DNA from: Caldilineaceae bacterium
GTDB lineage: Bacteria > Chloroflexota > Anaerolineae > Caldilineales > Caldilineaceae
Direction: 5' to 3'
DNA length: 59,172 nt
Assembly (NCBI GenBank): GCA_022821545.1
Contig: JAJEDJ010000021.1
Span: 1 to 59,172, forward strand
Shown: in pieces, positions 1 through 9,011 of the stretch
Numbering within the stretch: position 1 is the first letter of the stretch
How the letters are laid out: every line of letters begins with the position of its first letter
The notes under the pieces: model-generated
The model's input: only the letters and a program-made list of their open reading frames with translations
What the model was told of the DNA's origin: nothing
The model's database searches: none
Program-made: the position numbers and the translations under genes

Positions 1-508
1 CGCCCCACCTCCCCAACCCCTCACCAAACACCCACAACCCGCCCTACCCCCCAATAACCCCCGGATCTCTAGTGTTCTCACGCACTTTATGGCACATACC
101 CCGAAAATCGTCCACCCAGCCCCTATCCCTGAACCGCCGCCGTACTAAAAACTGAAAACTGAAAACCAAAAACTGCCCTTCCGCCTTGACCTGCGCGCCG
201 GAATCGGTTAGGATATGCGCGCCTTGCCTTTAGGCCCGATTCCCGCTGCGAACTCGTGTAAAAGTGACCGGAACGCAGAAACTCCCGATATAATTCATTC
301 ACATAAGCTTGGAGCCCACTTCCTCGTTGGACGGAGTCGATTGCCCTCTACCGGTTGAGCGTTAGCGCAAGGCACTCGTTGCCCGGGAAAGTCTGAACTG
401 GCTTGACCCTTTCAGCTTTCACCGCCCGGCGCCGCACTCCTGGGTAAGAGCGGCGCCAGTTCGATTCAGCCATACAATTCACGGAGAGAACACGGAGAGA
501 ATACAGAG
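1..508. other. Noncoding region upstream of the BNR-repeat gene
   Basis: No convincing gene is visible. The first 60 bases are C-rich. A 7-bp unit (AAAACTG and variants) is repeated four times at 148-175. A perfect 8-bp inverted repeat (GGAATCGG at 200-207, CCGATTCC at 236-243) is followed by another (GGCGCCGC at 428-435, GCGGCGCC at 450-457, 14-nt loop). Neither hairpin is followed by a T-run, so they do not look like intrinsic terminators. Two possible promoters facing the BNR gene lie at 186-214 and 289-294. Confidence 0.6.
186..214 (+). promoter_or_regulatory. Candidate sigma70 promoter upstream of the BNR-repeat gene
   Basis: TTGACC (186-191) and TAGGAT (209-214) are separated by 17 bp, which fits a housekeeping promoter. 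The -10 overlaps the first inverted repeat (200-243), so the hairpin could affect initiation. A perfect TATAAT at 289-294 lacks a good -35. The resulting leader would be about 290 nt long. Confidence 0.4.
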
Positions 509-3500
509 ATGAAAAACGAATCTGCGGCGTGGGATGCCCTCAAGTTTCGTTGCATCGGTCCGCCGCGCGGGGGACGCGTGGTCGCGGCCGCAGGACATCC
601 GACTGACAAGAACGTCTTCTACTTTGGCGCGGTGGCGGGTGGTGTTTGGAAGACGGTCGACGGAGGCCATTACTGGGAAAACATTACCGACGGGCAGTTC
701 GACGTCTCCTCGGTCGGCGCACTCGCAGTTTCCGAGGCCGACCCCAACGTGATCTACGCCGGTACGGGTGAGTCGACCATCCGCCTGGACGTAAGCTGGG
801 GCAACGGGGTCTACAAATCCACCGACGGCGGCGAGACCTGGAAGAACGTTGGGCTGCGCGACAGCCATCACATCGGCGAAATTCGTATCCACCCGCAGGA
901 CCCCGATACCGTCTACGTGGCTGCGCTGGGTCACGCCTTCGGTCCCAACAACGAGCGCGGCGTCTACCGCTCCACCGACGGCGGAGAATCGTGGGAGCGT
1001 GTTCTTTACGTCAGCGACAGGGCCGGCGCGGTGGACCTTACGCTGGATGTCACCAATCCCAGAATTATCTATGCCTCGATCTGGCAGGTGCATCGCCACT
1101 TCTGGGAACTGGTCAGCGGCGGCCCCGACAGCGGCCTGTGGAAATCATCCGACGGCGGCGACAGCTGGACCGAAATCAGCCGCAACCCCGGCCTGCCCCA
1201 GGAAGGGATTCTGGGAAAGATAGGAATTTCCGTTTCGCCTGCCCAGCCCAGCCGCGTCTGGGCCATCGTGGAGGCGGAGGGTGAGAATTCGGGCGTATAC
1301 CGCTCCGATGATCGCGGCGCCACCTGGGAGCATCTCACGAACAACCAGGACCTGCTGAACCGGCCCTGGTACTACCTGCATATCTTCGCCGACCCGCAGG
1401 ACCCCGACACCGTTTACGTAAACAACCTGAAGATGTGGAAAAGTGTCGACGGCGGCAAGAACTGGACCGAGATCACGACACCGCATGGCGACAATCACGA
1501 CCTCTGGATCGACCCCGCAGACCCGCACAGGATGATAAACGGCAATGACGGCGGGGCTTGCGTCAGCTATAACGGCGGCGAAACCTGGAGCACCATTTAC
1601 AACCAGCTCACGGGCCAGTACTACCACCTGGACGTGGACAACCAGCAGCCTTATCACGTCTACGGCACGCAGCAGGACAACTCCAGCATTGCGGTCCCCA
1701 GCGCAACCGAAAAGGGCGCCATTCCCTGGGGCGACTGCTACCCCGCCGGCACCGGCGAGAGCGGATACATCGCCGTCAAGCCGGACGACTCCGACATCGT
1801 TTACGTCGGCGCGGTCGGTTCTTCGCCCGGCGGCGGCGGCGCGTTGCAACGTTACGACCACCGCACAAAGCAGATCCGGCTGGTAACCGTGTGGCCGGAA
1901 CCGTTCAGCGGATTCGGCCCTAAAGAGATGAAGTACCGATTCCCCTGGACTTTCCCGATCCTCTTCAGCCCTCACGACACCAATGTGCTCTATACCTGCG
2001 GAAACTGCGTCTTTCGCACGACCGACGAAGGCACCTCCTGGGAGATTCTGAGCCCGGACCTCACCCGCAACGATGAGAGCAAGCTGGAAGCGTCCGGTGG
2101 GCCGCTTACCCTGGATACGAGCGGGGCGGAGCACTACTGCACGATTTCTACCTTTATCGAGTCCGCCCACCAGCAGGGCCTCTTCTGGGCTGGCAGCGAC
2201 GACGGCCTGATTCACATCAGCGAGGACGGAGGCGGCAGCTGGCGCAACGTTACGCCGCCGGACCTGCCGGAATGGAGCCTCGTGACCGTCATCGAACCGA
2301 GCGCGCACGATCCCTCGACAGTGTACGTCGCCGCCACCCGCTACAAGCTGGATGATTACAGCCCCTATCTCTTCAAGACGACCGACCTGGGCCAGAGCTG
2401 GCAGCGGCTCGACGCCGGCTTCCCCCAAAATGAAATCACGCGCATGTTGCGGGCAGACCCCGAACGCGAGGGCCTGCTCTACGTGGGTACCGAGTCGGGA
2501 GTCTTCGTCTCGTTCGACGACGGCGGATCGTGGCAGAGGATGCCCGGCAATCTGCCGGTTGCGCCGGTCTACGACATGATCGTCAAGGAAGGAGACCTCG
2601 TGGTGGCCACGCATGGCCGCTCATTCTGGATCCTGGATGACCTTACGCCTCTGAGGCAGGTCGGCGCCTTGAAGGACTCTGACGAAGGCGGCGCCCGGCT
2701 CTTTCCCCCGCGCGCAACGCTGCGCCGCTGGCTTCCCTGGACGGTTTCCGGGGCGCGCGGCGATTCGCGCAACTATGCCCTCGCCTTTGGGCAGCTAATC
2801 ACCTTCCGGGACGAAGAGGACGACACCGGCGGCAGCACGCGCCGCGTCCTCGACGGCGGCGAGAATCCACCCCACGGCGCCATCGTCTATTACACGCTCC
2901 CAAACGACGCGCAGGAAGTCAGCCTGGCCTTTCTCGACGCGGCGGGCAATGAGATCCGCTCGTACGGCCCCAAACCGGCAAAGGAGGAGATGGAAAAGGA
3001 GAAGGAGGAAATTCCCTCGATTCAGTACATTCCCGCCAACGCAGGTCTCAACCGGTTTGTGTGGAATATGCGCTATGCCGACGCCGAACAGTTGCCGGGC
3101 GACCCGTTCACGGAAAAGAGTGTCACCGGCGCCATGGCGCCCCCGGGGACCTACCAGGTGCGCCTGACGGTTGATGGGGAGAGCCACACCGAACAGTTCG
3201 AACTGTTTATCGATCCCAAACTGGATCGAAGCCAGGAGTCGATGCAAGCGCAGTTTGACCTTTGGCAGGACGTAAACGCAAAGCTTTCCGAGACGCATCA
3301 GGCCATAAAACGGCTGCGGCGGACGCGTGACCGTGTGACGGCCATGGCCGAAATGGTTGCCGAAAGCGAGGCCGGCGAGCAGGCAAAGTCCGCGGTTAAG
3401 GAAAGGGCAGACCAGATCGGAGAACAGCTGGGTGCGGTGGAATCTCAGCTGGTCCAGCCCGAAGCCAAGGTCGCCTTTGACCGGCTGCGTCTGCAAACTA

Positions 3501-3703
3501 TGCTGAACGCCAAGCTGCACAATCTCATCAGTGTAATCTCCTCGTCTGACGATGCCCCGACGAAGCAGACCTATGATGTCTTCGGTGATCTGAGCATCCA
3601 GGTCGATGCGCAGTTGGACATCCTTGATTCGATATTGGGCGAGAGCGTAGCCGATTTCAACGCCGCAATCCAGGCGGCGGATGTTCCTCCCGTAGTCGTT
3701 TAG
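509..3703 (+). CDS. BNR/sortilin-like beta-propeller repeat protein (VPS10-type)
   Basis: This 1064-residue protein carries at least ten Asp-box (BNR) motifs of the form S/T-x-D-x-G-x-T/S-W, at residues near 104, 155, 212, 265, 310, 353, 505, 568, 630 and 670. This is the signature of tandem beta-propellers in sialidase, sortilin and 'glycosyl hydrolase' BNR proteins. Residues about 930-1010 are charged and helical, perhaps coiled coil. The ATG follows a GGAGAGAA-type ribosome site. No signal peptide or membrane segment is visible, although many relatives are exported. No catalytic sialidase residues can be assigned, so a binding or scaffold role is as likely as hydrolysis. The next gene starts 10 bases after the stop, so the two may be cotranscribed. 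Confidence 0.85.
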   Translation: MKNESAAWDALKFRCIGPPRGGRVVAAAGHPTDKNVFYFGAVAGGVWKTVDGGHYWENITDGQFDVSSVGALAVSEADPNVIYAGTGESTIRLDVSWGNGVYKSTDGGETWKNVGLRDSHHIGEIRIHPQDPDTVYVAALGHAFGPNNERGVYRSTDGGESWERVLYVSDRAGAVDLTLDVTNPRIIYASIWQVHRHFWELVSGGPDSGLWKSSDGGDSWTEISRNPGLPQEGILGKIGISVSPAQPSRVWAIVEAEGENSGVYRSDDRGATWEHLTNNQDLLNRPWYYLHIFADPQDPDTVYVNNLKMWKSVDGGKNWTEITTPHGDNHDLWIDPADPHRMINGNDGGACVSYNGGETWSTIYNQLTGQYYHLDVDNQQPYHVYGTQQDNSSIAVPSATEKGAIPWGDCYPAGTGESGYIAVKPDDSDIVYVGAVGSSPGGGGALQRYDHRTKQIRLVTVWPEPFSGFGPKEMKYRFPWTFPILFSPHDTNVLYTCGNCVFRTTDEGTSWEILSPDLTRNDESKLEASGGPLTLDTSGAEHYCTISTFIESAHQQGLFWAGSDDGLIHISEDGGGSWRNVTPPDLPEWSLVTVIEPSAHDPSTVYVAATRYKLDDYSPYLFKTTDLGQSWQRLDAGFPQNEITRMLRADPEREGLLYVGTESGVFVSFDDGGSWQRMPGNLPVAPVYDMIVKEGDLVVATHGRSFWILDDLTPLRQVGALKDSDEGGARLFPPRATLRRWLPWTVSGARGDSRNYALAFGQLITFRDEEDDTGGSTRRVLDGGENPPHGAIVYYTLPNDAQEVSLAFLDAAGNEIRSYGPKPAKEEMEKEKEEIPSIQYIPANAGLNRFVWNMRYADAEQLPGDPFTEKSVTGAMAPPGTYQVRLTVDGESHTEQFELFIDPKLDRSQESMQAQFDLWQDVNAKLSETHQAIKRLRRTRDRVTAMAEMVAESEAGEQAKSAVKERADQIGEQLGAVESQLVQPEAKVAFDRLRLQTMLNAKLHNLISVISSSDDAPTKQTYDVFGDLSIQVDAQLDILDSILGESVADFNAAIQAADVPPVVV

Positions 3704-3713
3704 AGTCGTCGAT

Positions 3714-4991
3714 ATGCGAGTTCCGCTGGCGGCAAACAAGAGCGCAGGGTCTCCTGCGCTCTTGAAGATCACTCTTGCCGATTTCATCGTTCGCAGTGCC
3801 TATCAGATGGGCAAGACGCCCCTGCTACCGATCTTCGCCGCCTCGCTGGGCGCGTCGGACGCGCTCCTGGGGTTGATCGTCTCGGTCTCCACGCTTACAG
3901 GCATGGCGACGAAGCCGCTCTTCGGTCTGCTTTCGGATCGAATGGGGAGAAGGCTGTGGCTTCTGATCGGTACGCTGATCTTCGCAGGCGTGCCATTTCT
4001 GTACGCATTGATCGAGACGCCCGGCCAGTTGGTTGCAATTCGCCTGCTGCACGGCGCGGCCACTGCCATCTACGGACCGGTGACCGTGGCCTATGTGGCT
4101 GAACGCAGCGGCAAGCGGAAAGCCGAACGGCTCGGCTGGTTCGGTATGGCCCGCAGCGGAGGCTACCTGGTCGGGCCGGCGGTTGCGGGCTGGCTGCTGC
4201 TGTCGCTGGATCCGGTCACTGTGTTTACCCTCATTGGCGCGCTGAGCATGGCCGCATTCATCCCGGTCCTGTGGCTGGGCGGCGATGGACTCGACTTCCG
4301 CGTGTCGCCGCGGTTCAAAGCCGGTGCCGGCCGCAAGAGGACCGTAAGCAAGGATCTCCTCTCAAATGCGATGCGAGGATTCGCAAAGAGGGAAGCGGCC
4401 CTGTTGCGTACGCCCGCCATCTGGCTTTCTGGCGCCCTGGAGGCGGCGGTCTTTGTCGTAACCTATGTAATCAAGGCTTTTCTGCCGCTTTACGCGCTGA
4501 CTGCCGGGTATTCGACGGTCGAGATCGGCCTGTTTTTCAGCGCGCAAGAGGGCGCGCTCATACTTCTCAGGCCGTGGGGCGGCAGGTTGGGGGACCGGAT
4601 TGGCCACCTTAGGGCAGTGTCGCTGGGAATGTTCTGCCTGGCGCTTTCGCTCCCGTTTCTGCTGACGGCGGCGGGTACTCTCGGTCTGCTGGCGGTTGCC
4701 GTGGCGATGGGCGCGGCCCAGGCTCTGATCTTCCCGGCAACCGTCGCCCTGATCGCGGAGCAGGCGCCTGCGGGAGAGATGGGCGCCGGCATGGGGCTGG
4801 CTGGTTCGCTCAAAAACGGCGGCAAGGTGGCGGGACCGCTGTTGGGCGGGCTGCTTATCGCCGGCCTGGGCTATGGCGGGATGTTCTGGCTGCTTGCAGG
4901 TCTGTTGCTGGCGGGCGCGCTTGCCCTGTTTCTTCGATTTCACATCGTCGACTTTGCGCCGCTGTCGGGAACGCAGAGGGCCAAGTCCTGA
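3714..4991 (+). CDS. MFS transporter
   Basis: This is a 425-residue integral membrane protein with about 12 hydrophobic segments. An MFS loop 2-3 motif (GLLSDRMGRR, near residue 77) follows the second helix, and a basic cytoplasmic loop lies at about 195-225 between the two six-helix halves. It probably moves a small molecule by proton antiport or symport; the substrate cannot be read from sequence. It starts 10 bases after the BNR gene and ends 8 bases before the stop of a convergent MFS gene. A multidrug-efflux-type role is the generic expectation. Confidence 0.85.
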   Translation: MRVPLAANKSAGSPALLKITLADFIVRSAYQMGKTPLLPIFAASLGASDALLGLIVSVSTLTGMATKPLFGLLSDRMGRRLWLLIGTLIFAGVPFLYALIETPGQLVAIRLLHGAATAIYGPVTVAYVAERSGKRKAERLGWFGMARSGGYLVGPAVAGWLLLSLDPVTVFTLIGALSMAAFIPVLWLGGDGLDFRVSPRFKAGAGRKRTVSKDLLSNAMRGFAKREAALLRTPAIWLSGALEAAVFVVTYVIKAFLPLYALTAGYSTVEIGLFFSAQEGALILLRPWGGRLGDRIGHLRAVSLGMFCLALSLPFLLTAAGTLGLLAVAVAMGAAQALIFPATVALIAEQAPAGEMGAGMGLAGSLKNGGKVAGPLLGGLLIAGLGYGGMFWLLAGLLLAGALALFLRFHIVDFAPLSGTQRAKS

Positions 4992-4999
4992 CTTTCCGA

Positions 5000-6271
5000 C
5001 TACTCGATTTTCGCCCCCCTCACTCTTGAGAAGTAGAGCAGGGCCAGCTCCGTTGCAAGGGCCGCGGCGCCAGCCAGGAGCGTCGCCCGCAGGCCGATTG
5101 CCTCTCCCAGCGCGCCGCCGATCAGGGCCCCGCCCGTTGCCGCGCCGAAGAGCACGAAGCGGCGAGCCGCCGTCACGCGTCCCAGCAGCCGCACCGACGT
5201 TATCGCCTGGCGCAGACTGATCTGATTGACGAAGTAGAGCGTGCTGCCCAGTCCGACCAGCGCCTGCGCGGCGCCGGCGGCAACCAGCTCGTAACCGGTC
5301 AGGTCTGCAGCGGCCAGTAGCAAGGCGCCGGCAATCCACAGAACTTTACCCACAACGAGCGTCCTTCCAGCCTGCAGAATTCGCGCCGCCCTTCCGGCAA
5401 CCACCGCGCCCAGAAGAGAGCCTGCCCCGCTGCAGGCTGCGACTATGCCGATGACGGAAGGCGTGAATCGCAGCTGTTCGACCAGGAAGAGCATCTGTAC
5501 CGCCGACGCCAGCGAACCCGCCAGCATGCCCAGACTGGAAGTGACCGTAAGCGCTCTCAGGAGCGGCGTCCGCAGGAGCTCGTGTACGCCCTCCCCAACT
5601 TCGCGGCCGAACGATATCGCGGCCATTCGCAAACCGGAAGCAGGGCCTTCAGCGCTTTCGCCGTCAGGCTGTGCCCCCTGCTTCGCCTCCTCTTCGGCAA
5701 CGCCGCCAAGCGCCAGCGCAGAAAGAAGATAGGAAACGGCGTCGATGAGGATTGCTCTGGGGGCGCTCAAAAGTTGCACCAGCCCGCCGGCCGCGGCCGG
5801 CCCCGCGATGGAAATAACGGCGTCGCTGGTCGAAAGTCTGCTGTTTGCCTCGACGAGGTCCCGCTTCTCGACCAGGGCGGGCAGCACTGAGATGGCGCCG
5901 ATCTGGAAGAACACCGTAAATGTGCCTACCGCGAACGCGACAATCCAGAGGTGCAGGAAAGTGAGTTGGCCCAGAAATGCGGCTGCCGGAATGGAGAGGA
6001 GAAGCATAGCGCGGCCAATGTCGGCCCAGACCAGAATCGGCTTGCGCCTGACCCGGTCCACCCAGACGCCGGCAATGAAGCCGAAGAGCAAGTTGGGCAG
6101 CGAGCCGGCCGCGGCCAGCAGACCCATTTCTGAGGGTGTCGCCCCCAGAACGAGGACGGCTGCCAGCGGCAGAGCGACATTGGTAATTGCAGTCCCCGCG
6201 CCGGACGTGACGTGCGCGATCCACAGCCGTGTAAACCCCCGGTTTCGCCAAAGACTGCCGGAGGATCTCAT
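5000..6271 (-). CDS. MFS transporter (MFS_3 / enterobactin-exporter-like)
   Basis: This is a 423-residue polytopic protein. It opens with a short basic N-terminus and the W-R-N-R-G-F-T-R-L-W motif typical of MFS_3 family exporters (macrolide-efflux and siderophore-exporter type). A loop 2-3 motif (VDRVRRKP) is present, and an acidic central loop spans about residues 195-215. The substrate is unknown. The ATG at 6271 has GGAA about nine bases upstream. The gene is convergent with the preceding MFS gene, with only 8 bases between the stops. A weak 57-codon reading frame lies immediately upstream on the same strand. Confidence 0.85.
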   Translation of the reverse strand: MRSSGSLWRNRGFTRLWIAHVTSGAGTAITNVALPLAAVLVLGATPSEMGLLAAAGSLPNLLFGFIAGVWVDRVRRKPILVWADIGRAMLLLSIPAAAFLGQLTFLHLWIVAFAVGTFTVFFQIGAISVLPALVEKRDLVEANSRLSTSDAVISIAGPAAAGGLVQLLSAPRAILIDAVSYLLSALALGGVAEEEAKQGAQPDGESAEGPASGLRMAAISFGREVGEGVHELLRTPLLRALTVTSSLGMLAGSLASAVQMLFLVEQLRFTPSVIGIVAACSGAGSLLGAVVAGRAARILQAGRTLVVGKVLWIAGALLLAAADLTGYELVAAGAAQALVGLGSTLYFVNQISLRQAITSVRLLGRVTAARRFVLFGAATGGALIGGALGEAIGLRATLLAGAAALATELALLYFSRVRGAKIE

Positions 6272-6274
6272 CGG

Positions 6275-6448
6275 TCATTCCGCGTGAAGCGGTCCCGCCG
6301 CGAGTGCGCCTTCCATCCACTCTCTCACCGCGATAGCCGAGTCCGCGACGCTGGCCCCGGTTGTATTCTCAAACCCTTTCCACCATAACAGATCAGACAT
6401 GTGGGGTCCGGCGTAAACCTGCGCAAGTTGCCAGTTCCTCAGTTGCAT
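6275..6448 (-). CDS. Possible small protein upstream of the MFS exporter
   Basis: This is a 57-codon frame on the same strand, ending 3 bases before the ATG of the MFS exporter. It has no clear ribosome site and resembles no family I know. An internal ATG at 6400 would give about 41 residues. A -10-like GATAAT (6449-6454, minus strand) directly abuts the first ATG, which argues against that start if it is the promoter. It could equally be chance coding potential in GC-rich spacer DNA. Confidence 0.2.
   Translation of the reverse strand: MQLRNWQLAQVYAGPHMSDLLWWKGFENTTGASVADSAIAVREWMEGALAAGPLHAE
6361..6389 (+). promoter_or_regulatory. Weak candidate promoter for the Fsr-like MFS gene
   Basis: TTGTAT (6361-6366) and CATAAC (6384-6389) are separated by 17 bp. 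Both hexamers are moderate matches only. The leader to the ATG at 6646 would be about 250 nt. Confidence 0.25.
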
Positions 6449-6645
6449 ATTATCATGGCAAAGTACGAGGGATGAAGACACTTGATCTTCTATCCCTCTT
6501 TGTTTTGGGCGCTGCTCGACGCGACGGGTTGCAATCCAGGAGCGCTCTAACGCGGCGGCCCCGCAGGACAGCTCTGCAGGACAGCTCTGCGGGCGGCTGT
6601 CCATTTCCGGACGGGTCTGTCCGCTTCACGCGGCAAAGGGGCAAG

Positions 6646-7887
6646 ATGGTCGGCAACACGGGGGCTCAAGCCCTTCCAGGGGTTACTCTCAAGCGCAAAC
6701 TGCTAACAAATACAGTGCTGCTGGTGGCGGGCGGGCACTTTCTTCTGGAGCTTTTCCACCAATATCTGCCGGTCTTCTTTCCCCTCTTCCGCGCCGAATT
6801 CGGGCTGACCTACGGACAGATCGGCATGATAACCCTGGTTGGGACCACGACCATGTCGCTGGCGCAGCCACTGTTTGGCTACTTCATCGACCGTTTTGAC
6901 GCCCGGCGCATTACGGCCCTGAGCGTGTTGTGGCTGGGGCTGATCATGGCCGTGCTGGGCTTCAGCGGCAACTATTGGGTCCTGCTTGTAGGCGTGGCGC
7001 TGGCCGGGTTTGGGTCGGCCGCGTTTCACCCGGCCGGCGCTTCGGTCGTCACAAAGGCCACCGAGGAGGGGAAACGGGGGCGTGCCGTCTCCTTCTTTGC
7101 CGTCGGCGGGAACATCGGCTCGGCGGGCAGCCCGCTCCTCCTGGCGATTGGATTGGGGTTGCTGGGGTTGAAAGGGACAGTCGTCCTTCTGCCGGTCGTG
7201 GTCTTGGCCGCATTCTGGCTGGTCAGAGGGCTTGGGCAGGAGAGCAAAGTCGATCGCGAAGCGCATCGTCAGCGGCAGTCTCGCGCCGGTCAGGGCTTCC
7301 TGCTGGGACTGGTCCTGATCACGGTGGTGGCAATGACCCGCGCCTGGTTCCAGCTCAGTCTGACGACCTATCTGCCGACATTGCTGGAGGACCGGGGCTA
7401 TACCGTCGTTTACGGGGGGCAGATGCTCTTCGTACTCTCCCTGCTGATCGGCGTGGGAAGTCTCTTTGGCGGAATCTTGTCAGACCGGTTCGGACGCTGG
7501 CAGGTGTTGCTGAGCAGTTTCGCCTTTCTTGGGCCGGCCTACTGGTTATTCATCAACTCGGGCGGCGGCCTGCAATTCATCTATGCCGGCGCGATCGGCT
7601 TCCTGCTGGGATGCACCTACCCTACCACCGTTGTCGTCGCCCAGGAAGTGTGGCCGCGCGGCATGGCGATGGCGTCGGGCCTGGTGATGGGCTTGGGCTG
7701 GTGGCCGGGCGGGCTGGGCGCCACATTCACCGGCTGGATAGCGGATCAAGTGACCCTGGACACCGCCCTGGAGGGCCTCGTCCTGGCACCGGTTTTGGGC
7801 GCGCTGCTCATGGCGGCTTTTGCCATCGCGCTGCACAGACGCAGCGTCTCTTCGATTGCAACAATGGACCCGTCGTCGGCAGGATAG
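6646..7887 (+). CDS. MFS transporter, fosmidomycin-resistance (Fsr)-like
   Basis: This is a 413-residue, roughly 12-helix transporter. The first helix ends in H-F-L-L-E-L-F-H-Q-Y-L-P-V-F-F-P, as in the fosmidomycin-resistance branch of the MFS. The usual helix 2-3 loop appears as GYFIDRFDARR, and an F-H-P-A-G-A-S motif is also typical of that branch. The frame is open further upstream, but those residues are basic, low-complexity and not membrane-like. The ATG at 6646 has an AAAGGGG ribosome site, so I start there. The nucleoside hydrolase begins 10 bases after the stop, suggesting an operon in which the transporter may handle a nucleoside-like compound (inference). Confidence 0.85.
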   Translation: MVGNTGAQALPGVTLKRKLLTNTVLLVAGGHFLLELFHQYLPVFFPLFRAEFGLTYGQIGMITLVGTTTMSLAQPLFGYFIDRFDARRITALSVLWLGLIMAVLGFSGNYWVLLVGVALAGFGSAAFHPAGASVVTKATEEGKRGRAVSFFAVGGNIGSAGSPLLLAIGLGLLGLKGTVVLLPVVVLAAFWLVRGLGQESKVDREAHRQRQSRAGQGFLLGLVLITVVAMTRAWFQLSLTTYLPTLLEDRGYTVVYGGQMLFVLSLLIGVGSLFGGILSDRFGRWQVLLSSFAFLGPAYWLFINSGGGLQFIYAGAIGFLLGCTYPTTVVVAQEVWPRGMAMASGLVMGLGWWPGGLGATFTGWIADQVTLDTALEGLVLAPVLGALLMAAFAIALHRRSVSSIATMDPSSAG

Positions 7888-7897
7888 GAGCTTGAAA

Positions 7898-8866
7898 ATG
7901 ACGAACCCGCTCCCCGTATTGCTCGATGTTGACACTGGCGGCGACGATGCGCTGGCCCTGTTGCTGGCGTTGGCGTCTCCGGCGCTGGATGTACGCGGCA
8001 TTACCTGTGTGGCCGGAAACTGCGCCCTGAAACAGGTCGTCGCCAATACGCTCACGCTGCTGGACGCGATCAACGCCCCGCCGGTCCCGGTGGCCGCGGG
8101 CATGGACAGGCCGATTCTCGAGCCCGGGCTGTCCGCCCCGGCTCTGCACGGTAGTGACGGAATGGGAGATCTTGGGCTGCCGGCCCCGCAGCGCACCGAG
8201 GTCGACCTCCACGCCGTCGAGTTTCTGCGCCGCGCCTTGGCTGATGCGGCCGAGCCGGTGACGCTGATTTGCCTGGCTCCGCTGACCAATATCGCCATGC
8301 TACTACGATTGTATCCCCGCATCGGGGACAGAATCGAGCGGCTCTATGTGATGGGTGGGACATTTGCGGCGCCCGGCAATACGACACCGGCGGCGGAATT
8401 CAACGTCCGCTACGATCCGGAGGCGGCGGCCATCGTGCTTCACAGCGGACTGCCGGTTACATTGTACCCGCTTGATCCTTTCATGCAGGTACGGCTCACA
8501 AAGGAGGAAGCGGAGAAACTGACCCAGGCGAAAGGGGCGGGCGCGCGCATCGCCGGCGGCATCGCCCTGCACTACTGCCGTTTCTTCGGGATGGACTTCT
8601 CCCTCATCGGCGACGCCGGGACCGTGGCGACTGTGATCGACCCGGCGGGCGCCGCGTCGGAACGCCGGCCCCTGCACGTGGAGCTTTCAAGCGGCGCGGC
8701 AAGGGGAGCGACCGTCTTCGACCGGCGCATCATTACCGACGGCTTTGCAAGAGAGGGCGAATGGACCGACGTGGACGTTGTCACCAGGGTAGACGCGGCC
8801 CGCTACAGGAAGCTGATGGCGACAGCCCTTGGCGCCGCAGAGGCTCTGGACGACAAGCGAAAATAG
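7898..8866 (+). CDS. Inosine-uridine-preferring nucleoside hydrolase family protein
   Basis: This is a 322-residue member of the IUNH family, which cleaves the N-glycosidic bond of ribonucleosides to give base and ribose for salvage. The N-terminal Ca-binding signature is present as D-V-D-T-G-G-D-D-A at residues 10-18. Middle-region segments (LAPLTNIAMLL; YVMGGTF) also match the family. The ATG at 7898 is preceded by ATAGGAG, which overlaps the stop of the upstream MFS gene, so the two are very likely translated from one mRNA. Base preference (purine or pyrimidine) cannot be read with confidence. The gene is convergent with the amidohydrolase. Confidence 0.88.
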   Translation: MTNPLPVLLDVDTGGDDALALLLALASPALDVRGITCVAGNCALKQVVANTLTLLDAINAPPVPVAAGMDRPILEPGLSAPALHGSDGMGDLGLPAPQRTEVDLHAVEFLRRALADAAEPVTLICLAPLTNIAMLLRLYPRIGDRIERLYVMGGTFAAPGNTTPAAEFNVRYDPEAAAIVLHSGLPVTLYPLDPFMQVRLTKEEAEKLTQAKGAGARIAGGIALHYCRFFGMDFSLIGDAGTVATVIDPAGAASERRPLHVELSSGAARGATVFDRRIITDGFAREGEWTDVDVVTRVDAARYRKLMATALGAAEALDDKRK

Positions 8867-8958
8867 AGATAACCGGCTCCCTCGGCTCCCCGTTTCCAAT
8901 TCCCTCGCGCTTCCACGGGTAAATTCTTCAGAGAAGCGACCGGCAGAAAAGCAACGGT

Positions 8959-8998
8959 CCCCGGCAAGACCCCGGCAGCAAGGCCCCGGCAAGACCCC
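8959..8998. repeat. Short direct repeat in convergent spacer (25-bp period)
   Basis: The 15-mer CCCCGGCAAGACCCC occurs at 8959-8973 and 8984-8998, with a related CCCCGGCAGCAAGG between them. It lies in the 145-bp spacer between the convergent nucleoside hydrolase and amidohydrolase genes. There is no T-tract, so it is not a typical terminator. Confidence 0.6.
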
Positions 8999-9011
8999 AG
9001 AAAGACGTAGT

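Larger units (their letters stand above)
6272..6645. other. Divergent intergenic region between two MFS genes
   Basis: This 374-bp region separates the minus-strand MFS exporter from the plus-strand fosmidomycin-resistance-like transporter. It contains the doubtful 57-codon frame, a possible plus-strand promoter (6361-6389), and a perfect 13-bp direct duplication (GCAGGACAGCTCT at 6563-6575 and 6576-6588). No RNA gene is recognised. Confidence 0.5.

Noticed and set aside
360..475. tRNA- or RNase P-like sequence (AGTTCGATT, GGGAAAGTCT)
   Set aside because: No acceptor stem or D/anticodon arms can be formed, and the RNase P core motifs are not matched.
1145..2614. 489-codon minus-strand frame
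   Set aside because: Antisense to the Asp-box region of the BNR protein; the repeated V-D, G-A pattern mirrors the repeats on the other strand.
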